Shown: piece by piece, positions 1 through 8,474 of the stretch
How the letters are laid out: every line of letters starts with the position of its first letter
Position numbering within the stretch: position 1 is the first letter of the stretch
DNA from: Isosphaeraceae bacterium
GTDB taxonomy: Bacteria; Planctomycetota; Planctomycetia; Isosphaerales; Isosphaeraceae
DNA length: 64,000 bases
Assembly: GCA_021324445.1 (NCBI GenBank)
Contig: JAJPJC010000050.1
Span: forward strand, 25,987-89,986
Reading direction: 5' to 3'
Position numbers and translations under genes: made by a program
Notes under the pieces: model-generated
Seen by the model: only the letters and a program-made list of their open reading frames with translations
Told to the model about the DNA's origin: nothing
Database searches by the model: none

Positions 1-124
1 CCTCGTTGAGGCTGGCAATCGGCCCGCCGGGGCGCGTGCGCCGGTAGCCCAGCGCGGCGATCCCGCCGGCGAGCGCGACCAGGGTCAGAACGATCAAGAT
101 TCCGTGAACCAGGCGACGTTCCAT
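1..124 (-). CDS. N-terminus of an unknown single-pass membrane or secreted protein (partial)
   Basis: The frame opens with ATG at 124 and runs off the left edge, so only 41 residues are visible. They begin MERRLVHG, followed by one hydrophobic stretch (ILIVLTLVALAGGIAAL) and a basic stop-transfer segment (YRRTR). This reads as a membrane anchor or uncleaved signal peptide. It is divergent from the TPR gene at 417. Family cannot be assigned from this fragment. An overlapping frame at 94-354 is a composition artefact. Confidence 0.55.
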   Translation of the reverse strand, partial: MERRLVHGILIVLTLVALAGGIAALGYRRTRPGGPIASLNE

Positions 125-416
125 GCGGATTCGTCAACGTCTTGCGGGACCTTCACCTTGAGACCGGCGACTGGGCTATTGTCGCAAATCGCTCGGCCCG
201 ACGAGAATACCCTGAGAGAAACGCGCCGGCACACGGGTCGAACCGAACCCGCGCCCAGTGCGGAGATCCCTGCCGGCCGGGCTGTCGTCCCGCAACGACG
301 TCGGCACCCGGACTCGCGTCGCGACACCAGCACCTGGGCCGATCTGCCAGCCAAGATGCCGTCCTGGTCGGATGACGTCCGCTCGACGGGGCCCCCGAGG
401 AGGATCGATCGGAATC

Positions 417-1730
417 ATGTCTTCAGCGAGGTCGTCCGTCGAGAGCCCTACTCGCCATCGGCCGAGGACCATCGCGGTCATCGTCGTGCTGGTCCTGACG
501 ATCGCCGCTGGATGGTTCTGGTTGCGGGGCCGCCTCGCCGTGGAGCGCGAGGCGCGGTTGGCCCGCGGCGCCCTGGCGGCCGGGCGGCTCGAGGAGGCCG
601 CCGAGGCGCTGGAGCGCTGGCTCCGTTCGGCTCCCCAATCGGGCGAGGCGCACTATCGCAAGGCGCGACTGGCCTGGGCCCGCAACGACCTGGCCACGCT
701 GGACCGGGAGCTGGCCCGCGCGCGGGCGCTGGGCTATCCCCGGGAGCCGTTGGCCCGGCTGCGGGGACTGGCCCTGGCCCGCACCAATCAGGCGTCCCAG
801 GCCGAGCCGCTGCTGCGTCAGGCGTTCGAGGCGTCCCCCACGGCCGATCCCGAGGTCGCCGAGGCCCTGGCTCGCCTCTACCTGGGGACGTTCCGGCTGG
901 CCGCGGCCGCCTCGGTCCTCGACCGCTGGATCCGCGACGCGCCCGACGACGCCCGACCGTACCTCTTGCGCACCGAGATCGACAGCCGCCGGGCGGTCGA
1001 GCCGGAGGTCCTCATCGCCGGGTATCACGCCGCGCTCCAGCGCGATCCGAACCTGGACCAGGCGCGGCTGGGCCTGGCCGACCAGCTCCGGGCTGCCCAC
1101 CGCAATGCCGAGGCGAGCACCGAGTATGCCGCTTACCTCGCGCGCAAGCCCGCGGATCCGATCGGCTACCTGGGCGCCGGGCAGAATGCCCTGGAGATGG
1201 GCGACGTGGCGGAGGCCGGCCGCCTGCTCGATCGTGCCCTGGCGCTGGCGCCGCGCGATGCCGTGGCGCTGGCCGCCCGCGCGACGATCGAGCTCAACCA
1301 GGGTCGTTATGAAGCCGCCCTCGACTATTTCGATCGGGCGGTCCAGTCCGACCCCTTCGACGCCGCCAACCGTTATCAGCGCATGCTGCTCTTTCTCCGG
1401 CTGGGAAAGAAGGCCCAGGCCGACGCCGAGCTCCAGGCCGTGGAGCGAATCCGCAAGGAGCAGGCGGAGTTCGGCCGGATCAGCCGCGAGCTGCACCGCT
1501 CCCCGGAGGACCCGAAGCTCCGCAGCGCCGCGGCGCGTTGGCTGATGGATCATGGTCATGAAGACGAGGCCGTCGAGTGGGCGAGCCTGGTCCTCCGCGC
1601 CGATCCCGCCCATCCGGGAATGAATCGCCTGCTCGCCGATCATTACCGCAAGAAAGGCCAGCTCGGCCTGGCCAACTTCTACCAAGCCCAGGCCGGCCCG
1701 CCCCCGGACCACCCCGCCACGGCTCCATGA
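417..1730 (+). CDS. Membrane-anchored tetratricopeptide-repeat protein
   Basis: The protein has 437 residues. A basic N-terminus is followed by one transmembrane helix (about residues 18-37), and the rest is helical TPR repeats rich in Ala, Leu, Arg and Glu, with units such as LGAGQNALEMGDVAEAGRLL and ELNQGRYEAALDYFDRAVQ. The reading frame is open from 258, but ATG 417 is preferred: it has a GAGGAGG ribosome site 12 nt upstream and places the membrane helix near the N-terminus. TPR proteins are scaffolds; the partner is unknown. It is divergent from the partial gene at the left edge. Confidence 0.8.
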   Translation: MSSARSSVESPTRHRPRTIAVIVVLVLTIAAGWFWLRGRLAVEREARLARGALAAGRLEEAAEALERWLRSAPQSGEAHYRKARLAWARNDLATLDRELARARALGYPREPLARLRGLALARTNQASQAEPLLRQAFEASPTADPEVAEALARLYLGTFRLAAAASVLDRWIRDAPDDARPYLLRTEIDSRRAVEPEVLIAGYHAALQRDPNLDQARLGLADQLRAAHRNAEASTEYAAYLARKPADPIGYLGAGQNALEMGDVAEAGRLLDRALALAPRDAVALAARATIELNQGRYEAALDYFDRAVQSDPFDAANRYQRMLLFLRLGKKAQADAELQAVERIRKEQAEFGRISRELHRSPEDPKLRSAAARWLMDHGHEDEAVEWASLVLRADPAHPGMNRLLADHYRKKGQLGLANFYQAQAGPPPDHPATAP

Positions 1731-1964
1731 GGGTGGTCCGAGGAATCATCACCATGCCCAGCTTCCAAGCGGTTCGCACTCCGCCTGAACTGCGCGAACA
1801 ACCCCCTTGCAACGGTGCTGAGGCGCGATCTAAGCTCCACATCGCGAGTCACCCGAGAGCCCTGCGAGGCCGGGCCAGAGGATCGTGTCGTGCGGCCTGA
1901 TGGCGGCGCCGGCGGGCGCCACGCCCGCGATTGCGCGGCCCCGCGACGGCAGCGAGGTGTCGCG

Positions 1965-2351
1965 ATGAATTCGCCCCACCCGGATGAGACCACGACCGTC
2001 GTGGTCCTGCGGTTCGACCAGGGGCAAGTCGTCGAGATTCATGAGCTGGTCCGTCGCCATTGGGCACGGATGCTCGCCCTGGCAAAGGCGTTCCGCCGCC
2101 GGCACCGCGGCCGCGAGGTGGACTACGCGGACGACGATGCCGCCAACGATGCCGCCTTCGCGCTGGGCGAGCAAGCGAAAGCCGGGCGGCTCGCGTCGAT
2201 CGGGGACGAGATCCGCTTGTGGCGGCGATCCGCATCGATCCTGGAACGGACGGTCCTGCTGGCGAAGCATCGCACGATGCGGCGCAGGCGTGGGGGCGCG
2301 GGTGTGCACCGGGCCGGTCTGAAAGCTCCCCTGGTCAAAGAGTGGCAGTAA
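1965..2351 (+). pseudogene. Truncated ECF-type sigma factor
   Basis: This 128-residue frame resembles only the first half (region 2 and linker) of planctomycete ECF-type sigma factors. The helix LVRRHWARMLALAKAFRRRH, the acidic DYADDDAANDAAF segment, the GRLASIGDEIRLWR segment and the basic RTMRRRRGGAGVHR linker follow the family order. Such factors usually run to about 190-230 residues with a region-4 HTH; here the frame ends after ten unrelated residues (LKAPLVKEWQ) that come from an adjoining transposase remnant. The protein probably cannot recognise -35 elements. The start at 1965 was chosen over the open frame from 1815 because of a GAGGTG site. Confidence 0.5.
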
Positions 2352-2417
2352 TTTGTCGAGGTACTTGAGTCCCTGGAGTTTATGTCCAGGAATCGGCTTG
2401 TCGGATGGCTCCGCCAC
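2334..2417 (-). pseudogene. N-terminal remnant of a DDE transposase
   Basis: Read on the minus strand from ATG 2417, about 28 residues (MAEPSDKPIPGHKLQGLKYL, then DKLLPLFDQ) look like the extreme N-terminus of IS4-like transposases in planctomycetes. The match then stops and the frame continues as antisense of the sigma gene. A related motif, GGCAGT followed shortly by TTTGTC, recurs at about 2343 and 2435 and may mark an insertion-sequence end. The family call is from memory. Confidence 0.3.
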
Positions 2418-2573
2418 GAGACGTCTCCGCCAGAATGGCAGTCACTTTGTCTGGCAGAGCAAATCGCGCAAATCTTGTGCCGAACAGGCGTGCGATGTCC
2501 TCCTTTTTTCCATTCGGATCGACCGGCAGGTGAGGACGATGAGCGGCCGTGAAGGATCTCGACCAGTCGATTC

Positions 2574-3857
2574 TCATCCCATCACGGTCGGCAGGACGTA
2601 GGGTCCCTTGGGGATGACGGCGACCTGGGCGCCGGGTCCATAGTCGGCGATCGACTCGGCCAGCGCCGACTCCACGCTCGAGGCCGGCTCGACGAAGCAC
2701 GCGGAGAGGACATCCGCAGGCAGCCCGTCCGAGACGAGCTTGACTCGCGCCTTGCGCCGAACCTTGGCCAGCTCCTCGACCTGCCACTGGTCCATCACGA
2801 AGTAATCCTTCCCCAGGATCCGCTCCATGAACACTTCGAGCGAGGGATGGTCCCGCAGCGCCGACTGGAACTCGGGACTGCCCAATCCCTCCGTCAGGCT
2901 GGCGGCCAGGATGATCGTCCCACCCTGCTTGACGATCGGCAGGCAGCCGGTCAGTCCCTTCACCGCCTGGTAGAACGTGGTGTCCAGGGGATATCCCGCC
3001 GAGCTGGTCACCACGATCTCGACCGGCCGCCGGACCGCCGCGCGGCAGATCCCATCCATGAAGCGGACCCCCTCCAGGAAGGCCAGCTCCATGTCGCCGG
3101 CCACGACCGAGGTGACCTGCCGGCGGCTGTCGAGCGTGACGTTGACGATGAAGTCGCAGCCGGCCATGCGGGCGATCTGGGTGTTCTCCTCGTGGACCGG
3201 GTTGCCTTCGAGAATCCCACAGTCGGCGTTGGGGTGCTCCAGCAGTTCGGGCCCGTGCCAGCGCCGGACCGTTTCCAGCGCGGCGACCCCCGGGCAGATC
3301 AGCTTGCGGCCTCCGGAATAGCCGGCCATCAGGTGGGGCTCGATCAACCCGGTGGCGATCTTCAGGTCGGCCCGGACGTACCGGCTGTCGATCCAGCCCG
3401 GGATGCCGCGCGCCGTGGTCCCGACCAGCGTGTGCTCCTGCAAGCGGGTGCCATGGTGGTCCTCGACGCGATAGCCGGCGACGATCTCCGCGCCGAGCAT
3501 CTCCTCCTTCTCGGCGGGCGTGCTGGGCCGGTGCAGCCCGGTGGCGATCAGGAGCAAGGTTCGCTCCCGGGGGACGCCCGCCTCGTGCAGGACCTTCAAC
3601 AGGGGCCGGAGGATCGTCCGATTGGGGACCGGCCGCGTGATATCGCAGATCAAGATGCAGGCGTCGCTCCGCCCCTGGGCGATCTGCCGCAGCGCGGGCG
3701 CGCCGATGGGCGACTCGATCGCGGCCGCAACGGCCTGCTCGGGGTGCTCCAGCGCCGGCACGTCGCGGATCGCCAGCGGACCCACCACCCGATCCGCCGG
3801 CAGCTCCACGGTCAAGCCGGTCCGGCCGTAATCCAGCGTCACTGTCAAGGTCTTCAT
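2574..3857 (-). CDS. larA: LarA-type nickel-pincer 2-hydroxyacid racemase (lactate racemase family)
   Basis: The protein has 427 residues, full length for LarA. The family interconverts D- and L-2-hydroxy acids using a nickel-pincer nucleotide bound to a lysine. Landmarks are CDITRP (Asp72, Arg75), TGLHRP (His109), [11 protein letters not shown] (His175), GRKLICPG (Lys185, the expected cofactor-attachment lysine) and RRWHGP (His201). These sit one position from His108, His174, Lys184 and His200 of the Lactobacillus enzyme. Cofactor genes larB, larC and larE are not in this window. Its ATG overlaps the TGA of the DUF1080 gene by 4 nt, which implies translational coupling. Many LarA homologues act on substrates other than lactate, so the substrate is open. 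Confidence 0.85.
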   Translation of the reverse strand: MKTLTVTLDYGRTGLTVELPADRVVGPLAIRDVPALEHPEQAVAAAIESPIGAPALRQIAQGRSDACILICDITRPVPNRTILRPLLKVLHEAGVPRERTLLLIATGLHRPSTPAEKEEMLGAEIVAGYRVEDHHGTRLQEHTLVGTTARGIPGWIDSRYVRADLKIATGLIEPHLMAGYSGGRKLICPGVAALETVRRWHGPELLEHPNADCGILEGNPVHEENTQIARMAGCDFIVNVTLDSRRQVTSVVAGDMELAFLEGVRFMDGICRAAVRRPVEIVVTSSAGYPLDTTFYQAVKGLTGCLPIVKQGGTIILAASLTEGLGSPEFQSALRDHPSLEVFMERILGKDYFVMDQWQVEELAKVRRKARVKLVSDGLPADVLSACFVEPASSVESALAESIADYGPGAQVAVIPKGPYVLPTVMG

Positions 3858-4735
3858 CGCGCGGTTGATCCTCTCGTGGTTTCCTGCAAAGGTCGGATCA
3901 GAAGGTTCCGGTAGGCCACCGGTCCATGGTCGCCCTGGAGGAGGATAGGGCCGGGGCGGTCGGGGCCATCGAGCCCGGAGCGCGTGCCCCCCTCGCCGAA
4001 GTAACCGAGGTAGCGGCCGTTCTCCTCCCGCAGTTTGACGCGCAAGGCTGCCGGCTTGTGCGCATTTTCATGGTTGAGCCGTTCGAACGCCTCGCGGTCG
4101 GTCTCGCCATGGCGGATGTCGTAATCCTGGTACACGGGCTTGCCATTCCAGACCAGGGTCAGCTTCTTCCCCTGGAACGTGATGTCGAACGACTGCCAAT
4201 GCCCCGGCGGCTTGGCGAGGTTCTCGCGGGGGAAGGCCCGCTCGTAGAGGGCGCCACAGTCATGAACGCCGAGCTTCGGCTTGCCGTAACTGTCGAAGAC
4301 CTGGATTTCGAACAGCCCGCGGTTGTAGACTCCGGAGTTGCTCCCCTTGGGGACGTTGAACTCGAGGTGGAGCTGGTAGTCGGAGAAGGTCTCGGTCGTC
4401 AGGAGGTCGGAGCCGCGTCCATCCTCGCCGCAGAGCAGGACGGCGCCCGGCGACCCACCCTGACCAATCGGCAGCAGCCGAGCAGGGTCCGCCGGGTCGA
4501 GCCGGACCTGGTCGCAAACCACCCAGACCTTCTTGGCGCGGGGATTGCGGTACGTCCAGCCGGACAAGTCCTTGCCGTTGAACAACGGCTTCCAGCCGTC
4601 TTCGGGCCGGAACCGTCCTGCGGACGCGTTCTCTTGCAGCGGTTCCCTCCCCGCCGCGGGCATGCTCACCAGCACCGTCCAGGCCAGAGTCACGATGATC
4701 AGGACGTGGATCGAAGGTCGAGCCGGAATCCTCAT
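3854..4735 (-). CDS. Secreted DUF1080 protein (3-keto-disaccharide hydrolase-like)
   Basis: The protein has 293 residues. A hydrophobic signal segment ([21 protein letters not shown]) is followed by the DUF1080 landmarks [14 protein letters not shown], an [19 protein letters not shown] block and [20 protein letters not shown]. The fold is a lamin-G or concanavalin-like sandwich; some members hydrolyse 3-keto-glycosides. ATG 4735 was chosen over the longer frame from 4801 because it has GGAG 11 nt upstream and exposes the signal peptide. It is the first gene of a pair with larA (ATGA overlap). A shared role in sugar or hydroxy-acid catabolism is inference. Confidence 0.85.
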   Translation of the reverse strand: MRIPARPSIHVLIIVTLAWTVLVSMPAAGREPLQENASAGRFRPEDGWKPLFNGKDLSGWTYRNPRAKKVWVVCDQVRLDPADPARLLPIGQGGSPGAVLLCGEDGRGSDLLTTETFSDYQLHLEFNVPKGSNSGVYNRGLFEIQVFDSYGKPKLGVHDCGALYERAFPRENLAKPPGHWQSFDITFQGKKLTLVWNGKPVYQDYDIRHGETDREAFERLNHENAHKPAALRVKLREENGRYLGYFGEGGTRSGLDGPDRPGPILLQGDHGPVAYRNLLIRPLQETTRGSTAR

Positions 4736-4948
4736 GGAAGGAACGCTCCAGGATGGCGCAGGGAATGCAGGCGAATCCGGGGAAGGGAATGGACCGCGCA
4801 CAATCTCCCCGTTGTTTCAGAGTAGCAACTTCGCGTCGCATTGTCCCGAGGGTCCCGGTGACGAAGTCGGCCGGATCGTCGGCGGCTCCCAGCGTCGGAG
4901 GCCCCGAATGACCAAGGTTTGCGACCGGACCACCCAGGAGAGACGACC

Positions 4949-5239
4949 ATGACCAGCCCGAGTCCGAATCGCCGTGGATTCCTCCAGGCCACCGCCGCCG
5001 GGTTCGCGGCGGCCTCGATTCCCGAGTCGGCCGAGGCCCAGCGGCTCGGCCGCCAGCCGATCAACGCCGGCGGCATCCCGCTGCGCCCGCTGGGCAAGAC
5101 CGGCCAGATGGTCAGCCTGCTCTGCCTCGGCGGCCACGCCAGCACCAACCCCCAGAAACTTTCCGAGAAGCAGAGCCTCCGGCTCATCCAGCGGGCCGTC
5201 GATGAGGGGATCACCTTCCTGGACAACTGCTGGGACTAC
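4949..5239 (+). CDS. Aldo/keto reductase, 5' exon (gene split by a group II intron)
   Basis: Exon 1 encodes 97 residues. ATG 4949 has GGAG 8 nt upstream. A twin-arginine signal (NRRGFLQATAAG) predicts export in folded form. The AKR start (PLRPLGKTGQMVSLLCLGG) leads to FLDNCWDY, which supplies the catalytic Asp and Tyr. The coding sequence stops at TAC (5239), exactly where the intron's GTGCG begins. Joined to 7694-8440 it gives a normal 345-residue enzyme reading NCWDY-HNGLAEERMGKAL. Without splicing, translation runs six residues into the intron and stops at 5260, giving a protein without the catalytic Lys and His. Confidence 0.85.
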
Positions 5240-5777
5240 GTGCGCCGCTTTGCGGCTTGAGTTGATCCCCGAGCAACTCGGGAAGGGTTGAGCGTGATAC
5301 CCTTGGGCCACCGGACCTACCTGAAGGCGAAAGCTAGAGGGGAAAGCAGCATGTTCGGAAAGGCTGGATACAGCGAAACCACCAAGCTGTATGCCGGTCG
5401 AGGCCCGGACGGTATGGTGAATGCTACACTGCATGAACCCAAGTATCCACACTCGAAACAGCAGGGCTTGGACACGGTGGTTGACGTCCAAGAGCTTCCG
5501 AGACATCCAGCAGAGGATGAAGGCTGGCAAGGGGATGGCTTGGTAGTCGCCATTCCTAACACGCTCCGAGGAAGCTGGGTTGCAACAGGCAACCTCAAGG
5601 ATACGAAATGGGCACCTACAGCCGTCCTGAACGTCACTCAAGCACGAAATGCGGGATCGCCTACGGGGCGAGAGCCCTATGGCGACGGAGCCTCCGTAGT
5701 AGTCGGAGCCAGGGAAAGCCTGGTACATGGCGAAGGGAGGCAGGTGAGTCGGGTGGGAGCCTGTGGAGGTACGTGTG

Positions 5778-7655
5778 ATGCGTAACGCCGACACGGTGCT
5801 GACCATCCATCAGGATCGAGGGTCCAGGGGTCTCCCCCTGGAGCGTGTCTACAAGCATCTGTTCGACCCGGAGTTCTTCCTTCGTGCCTACGGTAAGATT
5901 TACCGGAATGCCGGAGCGATGACGAAGGGGTCCACCTCCGAAACGGTGGATAGTATGAGCCTCCAGAAGATCCACGACATCATCGCCCTGCTCCGACAGG
6001 AACGGTATGTCTGGACGCCGGTTCGCCGGACGGAAATTCCGAAAGCGAACGGGAAGATGCGACCGCTCGGAATTCCTACATGGAGCGACAAGCTCGTGCA
6101 GGAAGCCTTGCGGACGCTCCTGGAACCCTACTACGAACAGCGGTTCAGCGACCACTCGCACGGCTTTCGACCAAACAGAGGACCACACACGGCCCTCCAG
6201 GAGGTCCGCAAGACGTGGAAGGGGACGGCCTGGTTCATCGAAGGTGATATCAAAGGATGCTTCGACAATATCGACCATTCGGTCTTATTGGAGATTATCC
6301 AGCGAGACATCCACGATGGCCGGCTCATTCGGCTGATCGACGGCCTGCTCAAGGCTGGGTACATGGAGGACTGGAAGCGGCGAGATACCTTCAGCGGAAC
6401 TCCGCAGGGTGGTATCATCAGCCCACTCCTGTCCAATATCTACCTGAACGACCTTGATCGGTTTGTCGAGGACACGCTCATCCCGGCGTATACGAAAGGG
6501 GCGTCACGACGGACCAATCCGGCATACAATCGGATCAACAACGAGTTGCAACGGGCACGCAAGGCGAACGATGTCGAAGCCATCGGACGACTGAAGCGAG
6601 CCATGTACAACACGATGTCCATGGACTCGATGGACCCGGATTACCGCCGCTTACGCTACGTTCGATACGCCGACGACTTTCTCTTGGGATTCGCTGGTCC
6701 AAAGAAGGAGGCTGAGGCCATTCGAGATCGACTCTCGGAGTTCTTGAACGAAAAGCTCAAGCTCCAGTTGTCGATCGAAAAGACCCTCATCACCCATGCG
6801 GTCGATGAGAAGGCCAAGTTCCTGGGCTACGAGATCACAGTGTCGAGGGCGAACACCCTCATCACCAAAGACGGGAGACGACGGTCAAACGGGTGCATCG
6901 CACTTCTGATGCCCCGACCGACCATCGCTAAAGTCCTCGGTCGTTACAGCAGTGGAGGCCAGATTCTCCATCGCCCGGAACTGGAACCAGATGATGATTA
7001 CACGATCATCATGCGATACCAATCTGTGCTCCAGGGAATCTACAACTACCACTGCATGGCAACCAACGTTGCCAGACGTATGGCCCACATCAAGCACATC
7101 CTGGAAATCTCTCTGACTAAGACGCTTGCTCACAAGCATCGCATCAGCGTCACGGAGGTCTACAGGAAATACAGGTTTATCGATCGAGTCGATAACCGTA
7201 TGTCGCTTAGGGTCATCGTGCAACGACCGAACAAAGATCCGCTCCTGGCGATCTTTGGAGGATTCCCGCTTGAGAGAAAGCCGGACGGGTTGGGAGGCAA
7301 GGATTTCGACTTCGACGCATCATGGTTCCAAGCAGGCAACAACCGCTCTGAGATCGTCCAAAGGATGCTAGCTGAAAAATGCGAGCTATGCGGTGCCGAA
7401 GGCCCTGTCCAGATGCACCATGTTCGCAAGCTAGCTGATCTGGATCGAGCAGGACGGGCTACGAAAGCTACTTGGGCAAAGATCATGATCGCTCGAAAGC
7501 GAAAGTCCCTGGCGGTCTGTACGGATTGTCACAAAGACATCCATGCCGGTCGCTACGATAGACCATCACCTGCGAAGCTCACTGGAGAGCCGGGTGCGGT
7601 GAAAGTCGCAAGCCCGGTTCGGGGAGGGGCGATTGGAAAAGGAGCCGTAAGATGA
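5778..7655 (+). CDS. ltrA: Group II intron-encoded protein: reverse transcriptase, maturase and HNH endonuclease
   Basis: The protein has 625 residues. RT motifs run from the N-terminus: RPLGIPTWSDKLVQEAL, SHGFRPNRGPHTAL, EGDIKGCFDNIDH, GTPQGGIISPLLSNIYL and the catalytic RYADDF near residue 297, followed by the maturase (X) region. The C-terminus has a complete HNH module: CELC, MHHV and CTDCHKDIH. It promotes splicing and retrohoming of its own intron. ATG 5778 has GGAGG about 9 nt upstream; a GTG at 5763 is an alternative. The frame runs through domain V and ends inside domain VI, so its last residues (GEPGAVKVASPVRGG and beyond) are translated ribozyme core. Confidence 0.92.
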   Translation: MRNADTVLTIHQDRGSRGLPLERVYKHLFDPEFFLRAYGKIYRNAGAMTKGSTSETVDSMSLQKIHDIIALLRQERYVWTPVRRTEIPKANGKMRPLGIPTWSDKLVQEALRTLLEPYYEQRFSDHSHGFRPNRGPHTALQEVRKTWKGTAWFIEGDIKGCFDNIDHSVLLEIIQRDIHDGRLIRLIDGLLKAGYMEDWKRRDTFSGTPQGGIISPLLSNIYLNDLDRFVEDTLIPAYTKGASRRTNPAYNRINNELQRARKANDVEAIGRLKRAMYNTMSMDSMDPDYRRLRYVRYADDFLLGFAGPKKEAEAIRDRLSEFLNEKLKLQLSIEKTLITHAVDEKAKFLGYEITVSRANTLITKDGRRRSNGCIALLMPRPTIAKVLGRYSSGGQILHRPELEPDDDYTIIMRYQSVLQGIYNYHCMATNVARRMAHIKHILEISLTKTLAHKHRISVTEVYRKYRFIDRVDNRMSLRVIVQRPNKDPLLAIFGGFPLERKPDGLGGKDFDFDASWFQAGNNRSEIVQRMLAEKCELCGAEGPVQMHHVRKLADLDRAGRATKATWAKIMIARKRKSLAVCTDCHKDIHAGRYDRPSPAKLTGEPGAVKVASPVRGGAIGKGAVR

Positions 7656-7693
7656 CAACCATCTACGGCCACCTCGCTGGTCGCCTACTCTAC
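7587..7693 (+). ncRNA. Group II intron domains V and VI (catalytic core and branch-point helix)
   Basis: Domain V spans 7587-7620, with the GAGCCG and CGGTTC ends and the central GTGAAA. Domain VI begins just after it. GAG and GGGCGA near 7624-7634 pair with CTC (7688-7690) and TCGCCT (7681-7686), leaving A7687 unpaired as the lariat nucleophile. The splice site follows at 7693/7694. Confidence 0.85.
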
Positions 7694-8440
7694 CACAACG
7701 GCCTCGCCGAGGAGCGGATGGGGAAAGCCCTGGCCGAGGGCGGACGCCGCGACAAGGTCTTCCTCATGACCAAGGTCTGCGGCCGGACCGCCAAGGAGGC
7801 CCAGACCGACCTCGAGGACAGCCTCCGCAGGCTCAAGACCGATCGCATCGATCTGTGGCAATTTCACGAAATCGTTTACGATAATGACCCCGACTGGATC
7901 TTCGCCCCGGACGGAGCCTTCCAGACTGGGCTGAAGGCGCTGAGGGAGGGGAAGGTCCGCTACCTGGGCTTCACCGGGCACAAGGATCCGATCATCCATC
8001 TGAAGATGCTGAGCATGCCCTACGAGTGGGCCAGCGTGCAGATGCCGCTCAACGTGATGGACGTCCACTACCGGAGCTTCCAGCGGAACGTCCTGCCGGT
8101 CTTGCTCCAGCGCAACATCGGCGTCCTGGCGATGAAGAGCCTGGGGGGCACCGGCGTGATCGTGAAGGAGGCGGGAATCCCCGTCGCGGATGCGCTGCGC
8201 TACGTGCTCTCCTTGCCGATCTCGACCCTGGTCTCGGGCATCGATTCGGAGACGGTGCTCGAGCAGAACCTGAAGATCGTGCGCGAGTTCCGGCCGATGA
8301 CTCCCCCGGAGCGGGCCGCCCTGGAGGGCCGGACGCTGGCGATGGCCGGCGATGGCCGGTACGAGCTGTTCAAGTCGTCGAAGCTGTTCGACGGCCCGGT
8401 CCATCGCCGGCAGCACGGGTTCTCGACTCAAGTGGGGTGA
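7694..8440 (+). CDS. Aldo/keto reductase, 3' exon
   Basis: Exon 2 encodes 248 residues in frame with exon 1. It supplies the remaining AKR catalytic residues: Lys in FLMTKVCGR and His in LWQFHEI. The TIM-barrel strands follow (KVRYLGFTGHKDP, NIGVLAMKSLGG, ISTLVSGIDS). The sequence most resembles the twin-arginine, secreted AKR group of planctomycetes, whose members are NAD(P)H-dependent carbonyl or sugar reductases; the substrate is unknown. An apparent ATG at 7652 lies in the intron and is not a real start. The next gene, the kinase, is convergent. Confidence 0.85.
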   Translation, partial: HNGLAEERMGKALAEGGRRDKVFLMTKVCGRTAKEAQTDLEDSLRRLKTDRIDLWQFHEIVYDNDPDWIFAPDGAFQTGLKALREGKVRYLGFTGHKDPIIHLKMLSMPYEWASVQMPLNVMDVHYRSFQRNVLPVLLQRNIGVLAMKSLGGTGVIVKEAGIPVADALRYVLSLPISTLVSGIDSETVLEQNLKIVREFRPMTPPERAALEGRTLAMAGDGRYELFKSSKLFDGPVHRRQHGFSTQVG

Positions 8441-8474
8441 GCCGAGCGTGATCCGCACGCCGCGACGGTGATCC

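Larger units (their letters stand above)
5240..7693 (+). mobile_element. Group II intron, apparently full length and splicing-competent
   Basis: The 5' end is GTGCG, the group II consensus, and the 3' end is AC. Domain V is a canonical 34-nt hairpin at 7587-7620. Domain VI pairs 3' of it and leaves a bulged A at 7687, seven nt from the 3' splice site, the expected branch point. The last six exon bases (GACTAC, 5234-5239) pair perfectly with GTAGTC at 5699-5704, a good EBS1 in a typical domain I context. Removing 2454 nt restores the reductase frame exactly. The encoded RT-HNH protein is intact. These features indicate a recent, probably active mobile intron inside a conserved gene. Confidence 0.9.

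Noticed and set aside
5778..7655. Reverse transcriptase as a retron or diversity-generating element
   Set aside because: Domain V, branch point, GTGCG end, HNH domain and exact exon rejoining show a group II intron; no msr/msd or template/variable repeat was seen.
7652..8440. Aldo/keto reductase as a complete gene starting at 7652
   Set aside because: The first 14 codons are intron domain VI; the real upstream half is at 4949-5239.
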